Positions 51,726-59,724 of a stretch of DNA of 64,000 bases are shown here, in pieces. Within the stretch, counting starts at the first letter, position 1, and each line of letters opens with the position of its first letter. The position numbers were made by a program, and so were the translations under genes. A model generated the notes under the pieces. That model was given only the letters and a program-made list of their open reading frames with translations, was not told the origin of the DNA and made no database searches. Source of the stretch: Alphaproteobacteria bacterium (GTDB taxonomy: Bacteria > Pseudomonadota > Alphaproteobacteria > MPNO01 > UBA2964); the NCBI GenBank assembly GCA_012103315.1, contig WLWZ01000010.1, positions 1-64,000 of the forward strand. The letters run 5' to 3'.

Positions 51726-52271
51726 TTAGTCCTTGCTCGCTTGTTGAGCGGCCTGTTCGGCGGTCGCAGCGGCTTCGCGCAGCGCCTCAATCTGATCGGC
51801 TTCGCTTTCCAGCGTTCCGGCCAGATTTTCACGAAATCGAATAAGAATGCACCCTAGGACAAACACGAAAGAGATCGGGATAATCGAATGCATCCAGTTC
51901 ATCGGTATTTCCGCGACTTGACTGACATGCGTGAGATCAGCGATGGCGAACCAAGACTGATAAACAATCAGACCGCCGATGAAGATAAAGACGGAAACTG
52001 AAATGCCGTTGACGATAGTTCGAGAAATTCCAGGGAGGGTTCGCGACAACAGATCCATTTTGAGGTGTCCGCCATCCCAAGTAACGAGAACACTACCGAG
52101 ATAAACTGTCCAGACGAGCACATAGCCGAGCACTTCTTCAGCCCAGATTATGGGAGCTAGAAACACATACCGACCCGTGGCGTTGGCAACGATCAGGAAG
52201 ACGCTGGCGATTAGAAGCAAGCCCAAAAAAAGCCTGACTACCGGCAGAAAATATCTGCGAATGGCCTCCAC
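51726..52271 (-). CDS. TRAP transporter small permease (DctQ)
   Basis: A 181-aa membrane protein with four helices and the usual WAEEVLGYVLVWTVYLGS block; the C-terminus is a helix rich in Glu and Ala. It starts with GTG 52271 behind AGGGAGAC. It leads the dctQ-dctM-dctP-GMC operon. The upstream 131-base region to the divergent Rieske gene holds an inverted repeat and a minus-strand TTGACA. Confidence 0.92.
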   Translation of the reverse strand: MEAIRRYFLPVVRLFLGLLLIASVFLIVANATGRYVFLAPIIWAEEVLGYVLVWTVYLGSVLVTWDGGHLKMDLLSRTLPGISRTIVNGISVSVFIFIGGLIVYQSWFAIADLTHVSQVAEIPMNWMHSIIPISFVFVLGCILIRFRENLAGTLESEADQIEALREAAATAEQAAQQASKD

Positions 52272-52318
52272 CTGTTTAGTCTCCCTATTCTTCTCTTCTT
52301 TTCATTTTTTGATGCGAC

Positions 52319-52343
52319 GACATGCTGCTGAGACCGGCATGTC
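52319..52343. promoter_or_regulatory. Inverted repeat between dctQ and the Rieske gene
   Basis: GACATGC (52319-52325) and GCATGTC (52337-52343) are perfect 7-base arms with an 11-base spacer in the divergent intergenic region. They lie between the -35 and the -10 of the minus-strand promoter, the place for a repressor or activator. A regulator of the GntR type is plausible but none is encoded next door. Confidence 0.5.
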
Positions 52344-52350
52344 TTGTCAA
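52322..52350 (-). promoter_or_regulatory. Promoter for the dctQ operon
   Basis: A perfect -35 TTGACA (minus strand, 52350-52345) is followed by a 17-base spacer and CAGCAT (52327-52322), a weak -10. The inverted repeat overlaps the spacer and -10, as expected of a regulated promoter. The transcript would start near 52315, about 44 bases before GTG 52271. Confidence 0.4.
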
Positions 52351-52402
52351 GCGACGGATGCACCGGCTTGCCAGCTTCTGCTGACGCCTTTAGCGTGCGC
52401 GC

Positions 52403-53686
52403 ATGTTGAGTAGTGAACAAAATCAACGTGTAACCCAAACCACTGGCAACACTCCGGCAGGGGAATTGTTGCGTCGGTATTGGCAACCAGCGGCGTTGGT
52501 CGATGAATTGGCTGATGATCGACCCGCCGTGCCGGTTGAACTCTTTGGCGAACGGTTAGTGCTGTTTCGGGATGAAGCAGGGGCTTACGGGTTGGTTGGT
52601 CGCCAATGCCCTCATCGTGGTGCTGACCTGAAATTTGGGCGGCTGGAAGATGGCGGGATTCGGTGCCCGTTTCATGGCTGGTTATTTGATGTGGCGGGCA
52701 AATGCCTTGAACAGCCTGCCGAACCAGAAGGCAGTAATTTTCATACTAAAATTAATCACACTGCGTATCCGTGTATTGAGCGGAGCGGGATTGTCTTTGC
52801 CTATTTGGGGCCTGGTGATCCGCCCCCGTTACCGTCATTTGATTGCTTTGTGGCACCAGATACCTTCACCTTTGCCTTTAAAGGCCATATCGACGCGAAT
52901 TGGCTGCAAGCCCTGGAAGTTGGCATAGATCCGGCGCACGCTTCGTTCTTACATCGTTTCTTCGAAGACAAAGACCCGGAAGAGGGCTATGGCCAGCAAT
53001 TCAGGGACTCAACGGAAGAAATTCCGGTAACGAAGCTACTGCGGGAAGCGGTGCGTCCGACCATCGACATCGACGAGACCGATTCTGGTATGCGAATCAA
53101 GACGCTGCGCGATCTCGGGAATGCCGGGATGCATGTGAGGGTGACAAATCTCGCTTTTCCGAATGCCATTGTCATCCCGATGAGCAACGATATGACGATT
53201 AGCCAATGGCATGTGCCGATCAATGATCGAGAGTGTTATTGGTATGCGATCTTTACGGATTTTGAACATGAGGTTGATCGACAGGCGATGCGAGATCAAC
53301 GTCTTGAACTTTACAGCCAGCCCGATTACAAGCCGCTGCAAAATCGTTCAAACGACTGGGGATATGATGCGGAAGAACAGCGTACTCAGACCTATACCGG
53401 CATGGGGATGGATATAAATGTTCATGACAACTGGGCGGTAGAGTCACCAGGTGCCGTTTTTGACCGAAGTACAGAGCACCTGGGTACGACAGACAAGGCG
53501 ATCATTGCGTATCGCAAAATTCTGATGGCCGCGATTGATGACGTTGAAGCTGACAAGAGTACACCCAAGCAAGGCGCTACACTAACGGGTCCGATTGCAG
53601 TCGATACCATCGGTCCCGTGGATGACTGGCAGGATTGCTGGATTGAATGCGATCAGGCACGTAGAGACCGTTCTCCGTGGGCATAA
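52403..53686 (+). CDS. Rieske non-haem iron oxygenase, large subunit
   Basis: A 427-aa oxygenase of the phthalate/vanillate class. The Rieske [2Fe-2S] site is C69-P-H71 with C88-x2-H91; the mononuclear iron site is D176-x2-H179-x4-H184, as in DPAHASFLH. The reductase partner is not in the window, so electrons come from a shared or distant reductase. It hydroxylates or demethylates an aromatic or related substrate. No clear ribosome binding site is seen before ATG 52403. It is followed 19 bases later by the glutamine-synthetase-like gene, so both are probably one operon. Confidence 0.93.
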   Translation: MLSSEQNQRVTQTTGNTPAGELLRRYWQPAALVDELADDRPAVPVELFGERLVLFRDEAGAYGLVGRQCPHRGADLKFGRLEDGGIRCPFHGWLFDVAGKCLEQPAEPEGSNFHTKINHTAYPCIERSGIVFAYLGPGDPPPLPSFDCFVAPDTFTFAFKGHIDANWLQALEVGIDPAHASFLHRFFEDKDPEEGYGQQFRDSTEEIPVTKLLREAVRPTIDIDETDSGMRIKTLRDLGNAGMHVRVTNLAFPNAIVIPMSNDMTISQWHVPINDRECYWYAIFTDFEHEVDRQAMRDQRLELYSQPDYKPLQNRSNDWGYDAEEQRTQTYTGMGMDINVHDNWAVESPGAVFDRSTEHLGTTDKAIIAYRKILMAAIDDVEADKSTPKQGATLTGPIAVDTIGPVDDWQDCWIECDQARRDRSPWA

Positions 53687-53705
53687 GGAGTGCCGAGGAA
53701 ATTTA

Positions 53706-55166
53706 ATGTCAAACGTATCGTCACATGGCAGGGGCAGGTTTGCTGACCGGTTTGGTTTGCTGACTGCTGACCAAAAAAAGCAGAATGCTGAGATTATTCA
53801 GCGGGTTAAGGCGGAAGGGTTGGAGGTTGTCCGCCTGTCTTTTGCTGATCAGCATGGCATCTTGCGCGGTAAGACCATCATGGCTGATGACCTGCTGTCT
53901 GCGATGGAAGGCGGCGTCACAATGACGACAACGCTGTTGGCCAAAGATACATCCCATAAAACGATCTATCCGGTGTGGAGTGAAGGCGGTGGCTTTGGTT
54001 TAGAGGCGATGACTGGCGCTGGCGACTTCGTCATGCTGCCTGATTCCAGTACTTTCCGAGTTTTACCCTGGGTCGAGGCAACAGGGTGGTTGCTCTGTGA
54101 TCTATACTTTCCCGACGGCGAGACAGTGCCATTTTCGACACGGGCTTTGTTACAACGGACCGTTGGCGATCTAGCCGCTGCGGGATACAGCGCTTCAATT
54201 GGTCTGGAAGTCGAGTTCCATCTGTTTCATCTTCGTGACGAAGCATTGCAGCCAGAGGATGCTGGGCAACCAGGCAAACCACCAAATGTTGATCTGCTGG
54301 CAAAGGGATTTCAATATTTGACCGAAATTCGTGCTGACCAACACGAACCGATTATGCAAATTATTCGCCGCGATGTGCTCGCGCTGGGCCTGCCGTTACG
54401 TTCGACCGAGGTTGAGTTTGGGCCGAGTCAGGCCGAGGTAACTTTCCATCCAATGGCACCAGTTGACGCGGCAGACACCATGGTGGAATTCCGTAATGCG
54501 GTGAAACAGGTATGTCGCCGACACGGTTATCACGCGACCTTTATGTGTCGTCCACATTTGGAAAATATGTTTTCCAGCGGCTGGCATCTCCATCAATCTC
54601 TGAGTGATCTTGAAACCGGTGATAACGTCTTCATGCCGGAAGGCGACGGTGTGATGTCGGAAATCGGTCTAAATTATATCGGTGGCATCCTCGAACATGC
54701 ACGAGCCGCATCGGTTTTCACGACACCGACTCTCAACGGATATAAACGGTATAAGCCCTTTACGTTGGCTCCAGATCGCGCGGTTTGGTCTTCTGATAAT
54801 CGGGGTGCGATGGTCCGGGCTATAGGCGGCGCGGGCGACGCTGGTACACGAGTAGAAAATCGTATCGGCGAGCCTGCTGCAAATCCGTATCTCTACATCG
54901 CTTCCCAAATTGCTTCGGGGTTCCACGGAATTCAAAATCAACGCGACCCGGGTCCGCCATCCGCCACACCCTATGAGGCGGACAAGCCTGCACTCCCGGG
55001 AAATCTGATGGAGGCTGTCTCAGCGCTGCGAGACAGCGCGCTGTTCCGCGAGGAATTTGGCGACGATTTCGTCAATTACATGGTCGCCATCAAGGAAGCC
55101 GAGATTGGCCGTTTCCTGTCAGAAACCAATGACTGGGAACACCGCGAATATTTCGATCTGTTCTAG
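53706..55166 (+). CDS. Glutamine-synthetase-family ligase
   Basis: A 486-aa member of the GS superfamily. Features are VRLSFADQHGILRGKTI in the N-terminal beta-grasp, IGLEVEFHLFHL with the metal-binding glutamates, HLHQSL in GWHLHQSLSD, and NGYKRYKPFTLAPDRAVWS for ammonia/ATP. It differs from housekeeping GlnA, so it could be a gamma-glutamyl-amine or amino-acid ligase. ATG 53706 has GAGGAAATTT upstream; the longer frame to 53595 only overlaps the Rieske gene. With the Rieske gene it recalls aniline-dioxygenase systems, where a GS-like enzyme first gamma-glutamylates the amine. That comparison is an inference. Confidence 0.92.
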   Translation: MSNVSSHGRGRFADRFGLLTADQKKQNAEIIQRVKAEGLEVVRLSFADQHGILRGKTIMADDLLSAMEGGVTMTTTLLAKDTSHKTIYPVWSEGGGFGLEAMTGAGDFVMLPDSSTFRVLPWVEATGWLLCDLYFPDGETVPFSTRALLQRTVGDLAAAGYSASIGLEVEFHLFHLRDEALQPEDAGQPGKPPNVDLLAKGFQYLTEIRADQHEPIMQIIRRDVLALGLPLRSTEVEFGPSQAEVTFHPMAPVDAADTMVEFRNAVKQVCRRHGYHATFMCRPHLENMFSSGWHLHQSLSDLETGDNVFMPEGDGVMSEIGLNYIGGILEHARAASVFTTPTLNGYKRYKPFTLAPDRAVWSSDNRGAMVRAIGGAGDAGTRVENRIGEPAANPYLYIASQIASGFHGIQNQRDPGPPSATPYEADKPALPGNLMEAVSALRDSALFREEFGDDFVNYMVAIKEAEIGRFLSETNDWEHREYFDLF

Positions 55167-55223
55167 CACATTTGAACTGACAATTTTATTGCCGTTTATT
55201 GGAACGCCCGATACTGTCGCTTG

Positions 55224-55898
55224 ATGATCATCAAAAATTATGTGTCCGCATTCGTTGGGATGCTGTGTCTGGCATCAGTTGGCGCCGTGCGTGCAGATGT
55301 GATCATCAACTATACCGGCAGCGTGGATAACTTTAATTCTGGCCCCTTTACCGTCGGAGCAGCAATTACCGGACAAATCATTCTTGATGAAACAGTCGTG
55401 CCGGTTGGCGTGAATAACACCTTCAATAACGTTATCACGAGTTTCACGTTCCATGTCGCAGAGCCGGGGGTTTCGGGTGGATTAACCTACACGGGTTCTG
55501 GAGGCCGTGTTCAACAGTTCATCGGTGTCGGGCTGACAGAATTTGTCAGTGTTGCAATTGGGGGCGTCGCCGGAGGTACATTTACCAGTCCAGTGTTTAA
55601 CGATTTCTCGGCTGCAAGTTTCGATATTGATTTTCGTGGCGCGGACCTATTTGGCGATCCCACAACTCTCGCAACAAATTTAACGGAAGCGGATTTTTCA
55701 AGGTCATTTCTAACCTTTAATTTCGACCATCCAACGGCGCCGCTTACGGATAAGTTGATGGTTGAGAGGGCACTGGACACTGTCGTCTTCGCCAGTGACA
55801 GCGTTTCCGAACCGGGCAGTCAGTCGGTTTTCGGTCTTGGTGTTCTGGCGCTGGCGTTTCTCAGGCGCTCACGGACGATTGCTCACCGTGTTTCTTAA
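55224..55898 (+). CDS. Secreted protein with PEP-CTERM-like C-terminus (2)
   Basis: An exported protein of 224 aa. Signal sequence NYVSAFVGMLCLASVGAVRA, then a cysteine-free beta domain (VIINYTGSVDNFNSGPFTVGA, GQIILDETVVPVG). The C-terminus VSEPGSQSVFGLGVLALAFLRRSR matches the three-part exosortase signal: SEP in place of PEP, a short hydrophobic helix and Arg residues. A TTG at 55221 is also in frame, but ATG 55224 is preferred. The stop is directly next to the convergent LLM monooxygenase gene. It is not close to the PEP-CTERM-like gene at 19.5 kb, but both ends follow the same layout. Confidence 0.8.
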   Translation: MIIKNYVSAFVGMLCLASVGAVRADVIINYTGSVDNFNSGPFTVGAAITGQIILDETVVPVGVNNTFNNVITSFTFHVAEPGVSGGLTYTGSGGRVQQFIGVGLTEFVSVAIGGVAGGTFTSPVFNDFSAASFDIDFRGADLFGDPTTLATNLTEADFSRSFLTFNFDHPTAPLTDKLMVERALDTVVFASDSVSEPGSQSVFGLGVLALAFLRRSRTIAHRVS

Positions 55899-57131
55899 CT
55901 AACGCACAAATTCCAGGGCGAATCCATCGAGCGGCACATTTTCACGTTTTTCCATCGCCTTGGATTTTTCCCAAGCTTCAGCGGGTGTTGTTGAAGCTTC
56001 AAGCTCTTTGAGGCGCGGGAAGACTTCTTCAGAATACAGCTTCATTGAAGTTTCGGTTTCTTCATGTGTGACGAAGCCCGCTTGACCCATCATCAGCATG
56101 TTGCCGAAGCCACCGGAATATTCCCAGAAATTCTTGATCTGCTCGTAGACCTGATCTGGCGTGCCGGCAAACACATTGCCGCGGGCCATTTGGTCATCAA
56201 GTGTTGCAGTGAGAGGTACCCCAGAGCCACCACGTGCGCCCTTCATAATCTGGGCAGCAATTTGTGGTGGATGGTATCCGGGGGGGTTAGACCAGTATCC
56301 CGGCACTTTATTGGCACTCATATACCACAACAATTTTTCTGCGCCTTCGCGAGCCTTTGCTTCATTCTCACCAACAAAGACGAGACCAAGATAAGCTAGT
56401 CGGTCAAATGGCGCATGTTCTCCATGCATTTCGAGATAGTCTTCGCGATACCCGTCAAAAATTTCACGAATGCGTGGGTAGCCGGCGAGGAATACGGCAC
56501 CGACATGTTTATGTTTGGCGACGGGCGTTGTGCTTGAACGGCCGCCCATTGTGACCCATACCGGCGGCGCTGGCTGCTGATAGGGGCGGGGCCAAATATT
56601 AATCTGGCGGCTCTGGAACCAACGTCCTTCATAATTGAAAGGGCCGTCATGGGTGGTCCAAGCCTTCATGATCATGTCATGCGCTTCCCATAAACGTTGA
56701 CTGCCGCGATGTGCTGTCCGGTTCGCTGGGGCCGCTTCATAGGGGACGCCCCGAACGAAACCACATTCCAACCGGCCTTTTGAAATAACGTCGATTAGCG
56801 CCATTTCTTCAGCGACGCGGATCGGGTTACGCCGATTGGAAATCGGATTGCCCAGAATAAGCAAACGCGCTTTGCTCGTTTCACGCGCCAGAATAGACAT
56901 CATAAGCGGGGCGGCGGGTACCATGCAGGTCGCGGTTTGGTGATGTTCGTTATTCATAATGTCGAGGCCATAGCTTTCAGCCATGCACCACATATCAAGA
57001 TACCAGTTATAGAGCTCGTGTCCCCGCTCCGGATCAAAGTTGGAATTCGGCAAATTGACGCGGATGGATTCGTATTCCTCCTGCGGTGGCAGGTCAGGAT
57101 AAGCGTCCTCGGTAAACCAATAAGTTCTCAT
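55899..57131 (-). CDS. LLM-class flavin-dependent monooxygenase
   Basis: A 410-aa luciferase-like TIM-barrel enzyme that uses reduced FMN and oxygen. Segments are MRTYWFTEDAYPDLPPQEEY at the start, NEHHQTATCMVPAAPLMMS, NPIRVAEEMALIDVISKGRLECGFVRG (flavin region) and PPVWVTMGG. The substrate class (alkanal, alkanesulfonate, terpenoid or N-compound) is not clear. It starts 12 bases after the stop of an alpha/beta hydrolase gene on the same strand, so both are probably one operon. A flavin reductase is not seen nearby. Confidence 0.92.
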   Translation of the reverse strand: MRTYWFTEDAYPDLPPQEEYESIRVNLPNSNFDPERGHELYNWYLDMWCMAESYGLDIMNNEHHQTATCMVPAAPLMMSILARETSKARLLILGNPISNRRNPIRVAEEMALIDVISKGRLECGFVRGVPYEAAPANRTAHRGSQRLWEAHDMIMKAWTTHDGPFNYEGRWFQSRQINIWPRPYQQPAPPVWVTMGGRSSTTPVAKHKHVGAVFLAGYPRIREIFDGYREDYLEMHGEHAPFDRLAYLGLVFVGENEAKAREGAEKLLWYMSANKVPGYWSNPPGYHPPQIAAQIMKGARGGSGVPLTATLDDQMARGNVFAGTPDQVYEQIKNFWEYSGGFGNMLMMGQAGFVTHEETETSMKLYSEEVFPRLKELEASTTPAEAWEKSKAMEKRENVPLDGFALEFVR

Positions 57132-57143
57132 GTTCGTATTCCG

Positions 57144-57917
57144 TCAGTCTGTAAAGGCAAACACTTCGCTTACGAAGCGTTCTGTCTGTTCTGCGTAAGG
57201 GGAATGACCCGCTTCCGGGATCGTCACGAATTTTGCACCAGGGATCAGGGCGGCATAGGCCTTGCCATAATCCGTGGTTACGAGCCCGTCGCTTTCACCC
57301 CAGAGGAATAGCGTCGGTGCTGTGACACGATGCAACCGTTGCGGCAGCTTCGGGTTGTGCATATAGGGCTCCCAGGTGTAGAGCCCCAAGGCGATACGGT
57401 TGCCAGCAACAGCTGCCAGGGCGTCATCTGATAGCGTGCTCATATCACGGGCATTGGCTGGATCGTGATACATCAATTTTGTGGCTTCGTCCGGAGGTAT
57501 GCCGAACACATCGACGATGTCCCGATCAGTGGGGCCGCCAACTTTTACACCGACGGCATCAACCAAAATAACTTTCGAAAACCGGGCACAATTAATCGAG
57601 GCAAGCTCTACGGCGAGCCAGCCGCCCATCGAAATGCCCATCAATACAGCATTGTCGATTTCCAAGGCATCAAGCACATCGAGATAAAAATGCACCAATT
57701 CGGGCATGCCATCGAAATGATCTGGAACCTTAGTGCCGTTGAAACCAGGGTGGGTTGGCGCAATGACTTCAAATTTTTCTGCCAATTTGTCGGTCACTGG
57801 GTGGTCGGCAATCGAACCCCCTCCGCCGTGAAGCAATAGGAGTTGTGGCCCAGAGCCTTTGCGGGTGACGGTAATTTCCCCAACTGGAAGTTCTATTGTC
57901 TCGGTTTTTGCGCTCAT
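57144..57917 (-). CDS. Alpha/beta hydrolase, meta-cleavage hydrolase-like
   Basis: A 257-aa hydrolase with oxyanion region LLLLHGGGGSIADHP, nucleophile elbow GISMGG, WGESDGLV (acid) and GHSPYAEQT (histidine). The layout is like hydrolases cutting ring-fission products in aromatic degradation, or esterases. It leads a two-gene operon with the LLM monooxygenase, so it may hydrolyse the ester or lactone formed by that enzyme (Baeyer-Villiger type). That is inference. Upstream is 182 bases with no visible features. Confidence 0.92.
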   Translation of the reverse strand: MSAKTETIELPVGEITVTRKGSGPQLLLLHGGGGSIADHPVTDKLAEKFEVIAPTHPGFNGTKVPDHFDGMPELVHFYLDVLDALEIDNAVLMGISMGGWLAVELASINCARFSKVILVDAVGVKVGGPTDRDIVDVFGIPPDEATKLMYHDPANARDMSTLSDDALAAVAGNRIALGLYTWEPYMHNPKLPQRLHRVTAPTLFLWGESDGLVTTDYGKAYAALIPGAKFVTIPEAGHSPYAEQTERFVSEVFAFTD

Positions 57918-58099
57918 GGCCTTCTCATGCCTTTTCGATCAATTTGTTGCTGCATTTCCTATCACAATGAAGGCGTGTGTTCTAATGCTTGAGGCATTTT
58001 TTTTGTTGTAGAACATTCATGGTCGAATTAGACCCTGAACGTTGATATGCAAAGACGTACGACAGATTCAGGGATTTCGCGCTATAAAACAAAAAGATC

Positions 58100-59722
58100 A
58101 TGCTTACATCGATTCTAACGATACGTGAAATTGCGCAAACGCTGGGTCAGTCCCTAACCAGGCCGCTTCCTGACTTTATGGAATTTGTCGTTATGGATGC
58201 CTTCTTGGTCATCCTATTGCTGTTTGTGTTCCTGTTCGTTCGAAAAATCGTCAAATTACTTATTAGGTTGGTGAAGCGCCCAAGGGGCCGCGATGCGGTG
58301 ACGGTGCAGCAGGACATTAATAAAGAGGCTGCTGAAAACGCCCTATCAAAAGCTGAAGCTGCGCAGCAGCTTTTGGCGGCCAGTAAGAAAACGAAGAATC
58401 CCTTTAAGCTCTTAGGTCGCCTATTTGGTAGTCTCTTTGGAAAATTGGGCGGGGTTTTTAAGTGGTTGTTCAAGCTGCCGGTAAAACTTGTCGGTATTTT
58501 GGTCGGCCTCCTTCGGCGAAAGAAGAAAGACGAGCCTGCAGCGGCCCCGGAAACCGTACAGTCCGTTTCGGCTGAGGCGGGTCAGACATATAATCCCGCT
58601 GCAGAATCACCGACGGTTGAGAGCGCTGCGTCGTCGCCGAGTTCTTTGCCGCCAAGCTCTATGCCGGAAGATGTGCCGTTGCCAGCACCACCTCCGGCAG
58701 CGCCAATTCCGCAATCGCCGACCCCTGCAGCACCGACTGTCGCTGAATCGATAGTGCCGCCCGTTGCCGCACCCCAAATGCCAGCGTCATCCGTTGCGCC
58801 ACAGCCGAGTGTTGAAATGCCTACGACGGCGTCGGAACTCTTGCCAGAGCCAGCGGTGTCACCGCCGCCCAAATCACAATCGCCAGTGCCGCAGCCCAAT
58901 ATCGCGTCTACGGCTGATGAATCGACTTTAACTGCTGCATTCGAGCAAGAATTACGAAATGCGCAGCAGGCTGAATCGCAACTGCATGAATTGAAAGTCA
59001 AAGCTGCTGCGACGGCTTTGCAAAAAGGGTCTCTGGCAGCAAACAGGTCAGTAGAGGAAGCGCTACCCTGGTATGAGAAGGCGGCTGAACTTGACCCGGG
59101 CTCAGCAACAGCGCAGCTGGGGTTGTCCCGACTCTATAAGGAAACCGGAAATTTGTTGGGTGCTTTTGAGGCCGCGCAAAAGGCATTTGCCGGTACAGAA
59201 GATCAGCAAACCCAGTCGCTGGCGCTTGAGGGTATGGACCAGGTGATCGTCGCAAAATCCGACGAGACAATCGGTCCGGAAACAATTGAGGCAGAACCTG
59301 TCGCCCCCGAGCCTGTCCCGAAGACCCTTGCAGAGATTACGGGGCTTTTGAATGCAGATCCTGACAACCCCGATTTGCAAAGAGATCTTTCAATCGCCTA
59401 TGACGAAATGGGAGATGGGCACGCAGAACACGACAATTTGGTTGGGGCTCTCGAATGTTTTGAAGCATCCCTCATGATTGTTGGGCGTCTCGCGAAGTCA
59501 TATCCCGATGAACTGGTCTATCTTCGGGATTTTTCAGTCTGTCAGGAGAAAATCGGCGAAATTCAAAATGCTCTTGGTAATCGCGAAGGGGCGATTGCGG
59601 CTTATGAAGAGAGTATCCCCATTGTGACAATGCTGGCTAATCGGTTCCCCGATGAAGAAGAATATTTATTCGACCTCAAGATCACCAAAGACAGGCTGGC
59701 TGAATTAAAAGCTGCGACTTGA
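58100..59722 (+). CDS. Membrane-anchored TPR protein with lysine-rich hydrophobic stretch
   Basis: A 540-aa protein of several parts: a membrane helix (about 33-48, AFLVILLLFVFLFVRKI), an amphipathic or hydrophobic segment loaded with Lys (101-143, LLGRLFGSLFGKLGGVFKWLF), a Pro/Ala/Ser-rich linker (about 145-275), and TPR-like helices (about 310-540). The last repeats read DLSIAYDEMGDGHAEHDNLV and KIGEIQNALGNREGAIAAYEES. The linker is biased in composition, so orthologues may differ there. It could be a bitopic scaffold; a related module occurs in regulatory ATPase/TPR proteins. Function unknown. Confidence 0.85.
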   Translation: MLTSILTIREIAQTLGQSLTRPLPDFMEFVVMDAFLVILLLFVFLFVRKIVKLLIRLVKRPRGRDAVTVQQDINKEAAENALSKAEAAQQLLAASKKTKNPFKLLGRLFGSLFGKLGGVFKWLFKLPVKLVGILVGLLRRKKKDEPAAAPETVQSVSAEAGQTYNPAAESPTVESAASSPSSLPPSSMPEDVPLPAPPPAAPIPQSPTPAAPTVAESIVPPVAAPQMPASSVAPQPSVEMPTTASELLPEPAVSPPPKSQSPVPQPNIASTADESTLTAAFEQELRNAQQAESQLHELKVKAAATALQKGSLAANRSVEEALPWYEKAAELDPGSATAQLGLSRLYKETGNLLGAFEAAQKAFAGTEDQQTQSLALEGMDQVIVAKSDETIGPETIEAEPVAPEPVPKTLAEITGLLNADPDNPDLQRDLSIAYDEMGDGHAEHDNLVGALECFEASLMIVGRLAKSYPDELVYLRDFSVCQEKIGEIQNALGNREGAIAAYEESIPIVTMLANRFPDEEEYLFDLKITKDRLAELKAAT

Positions 59723-59724
59723 TC

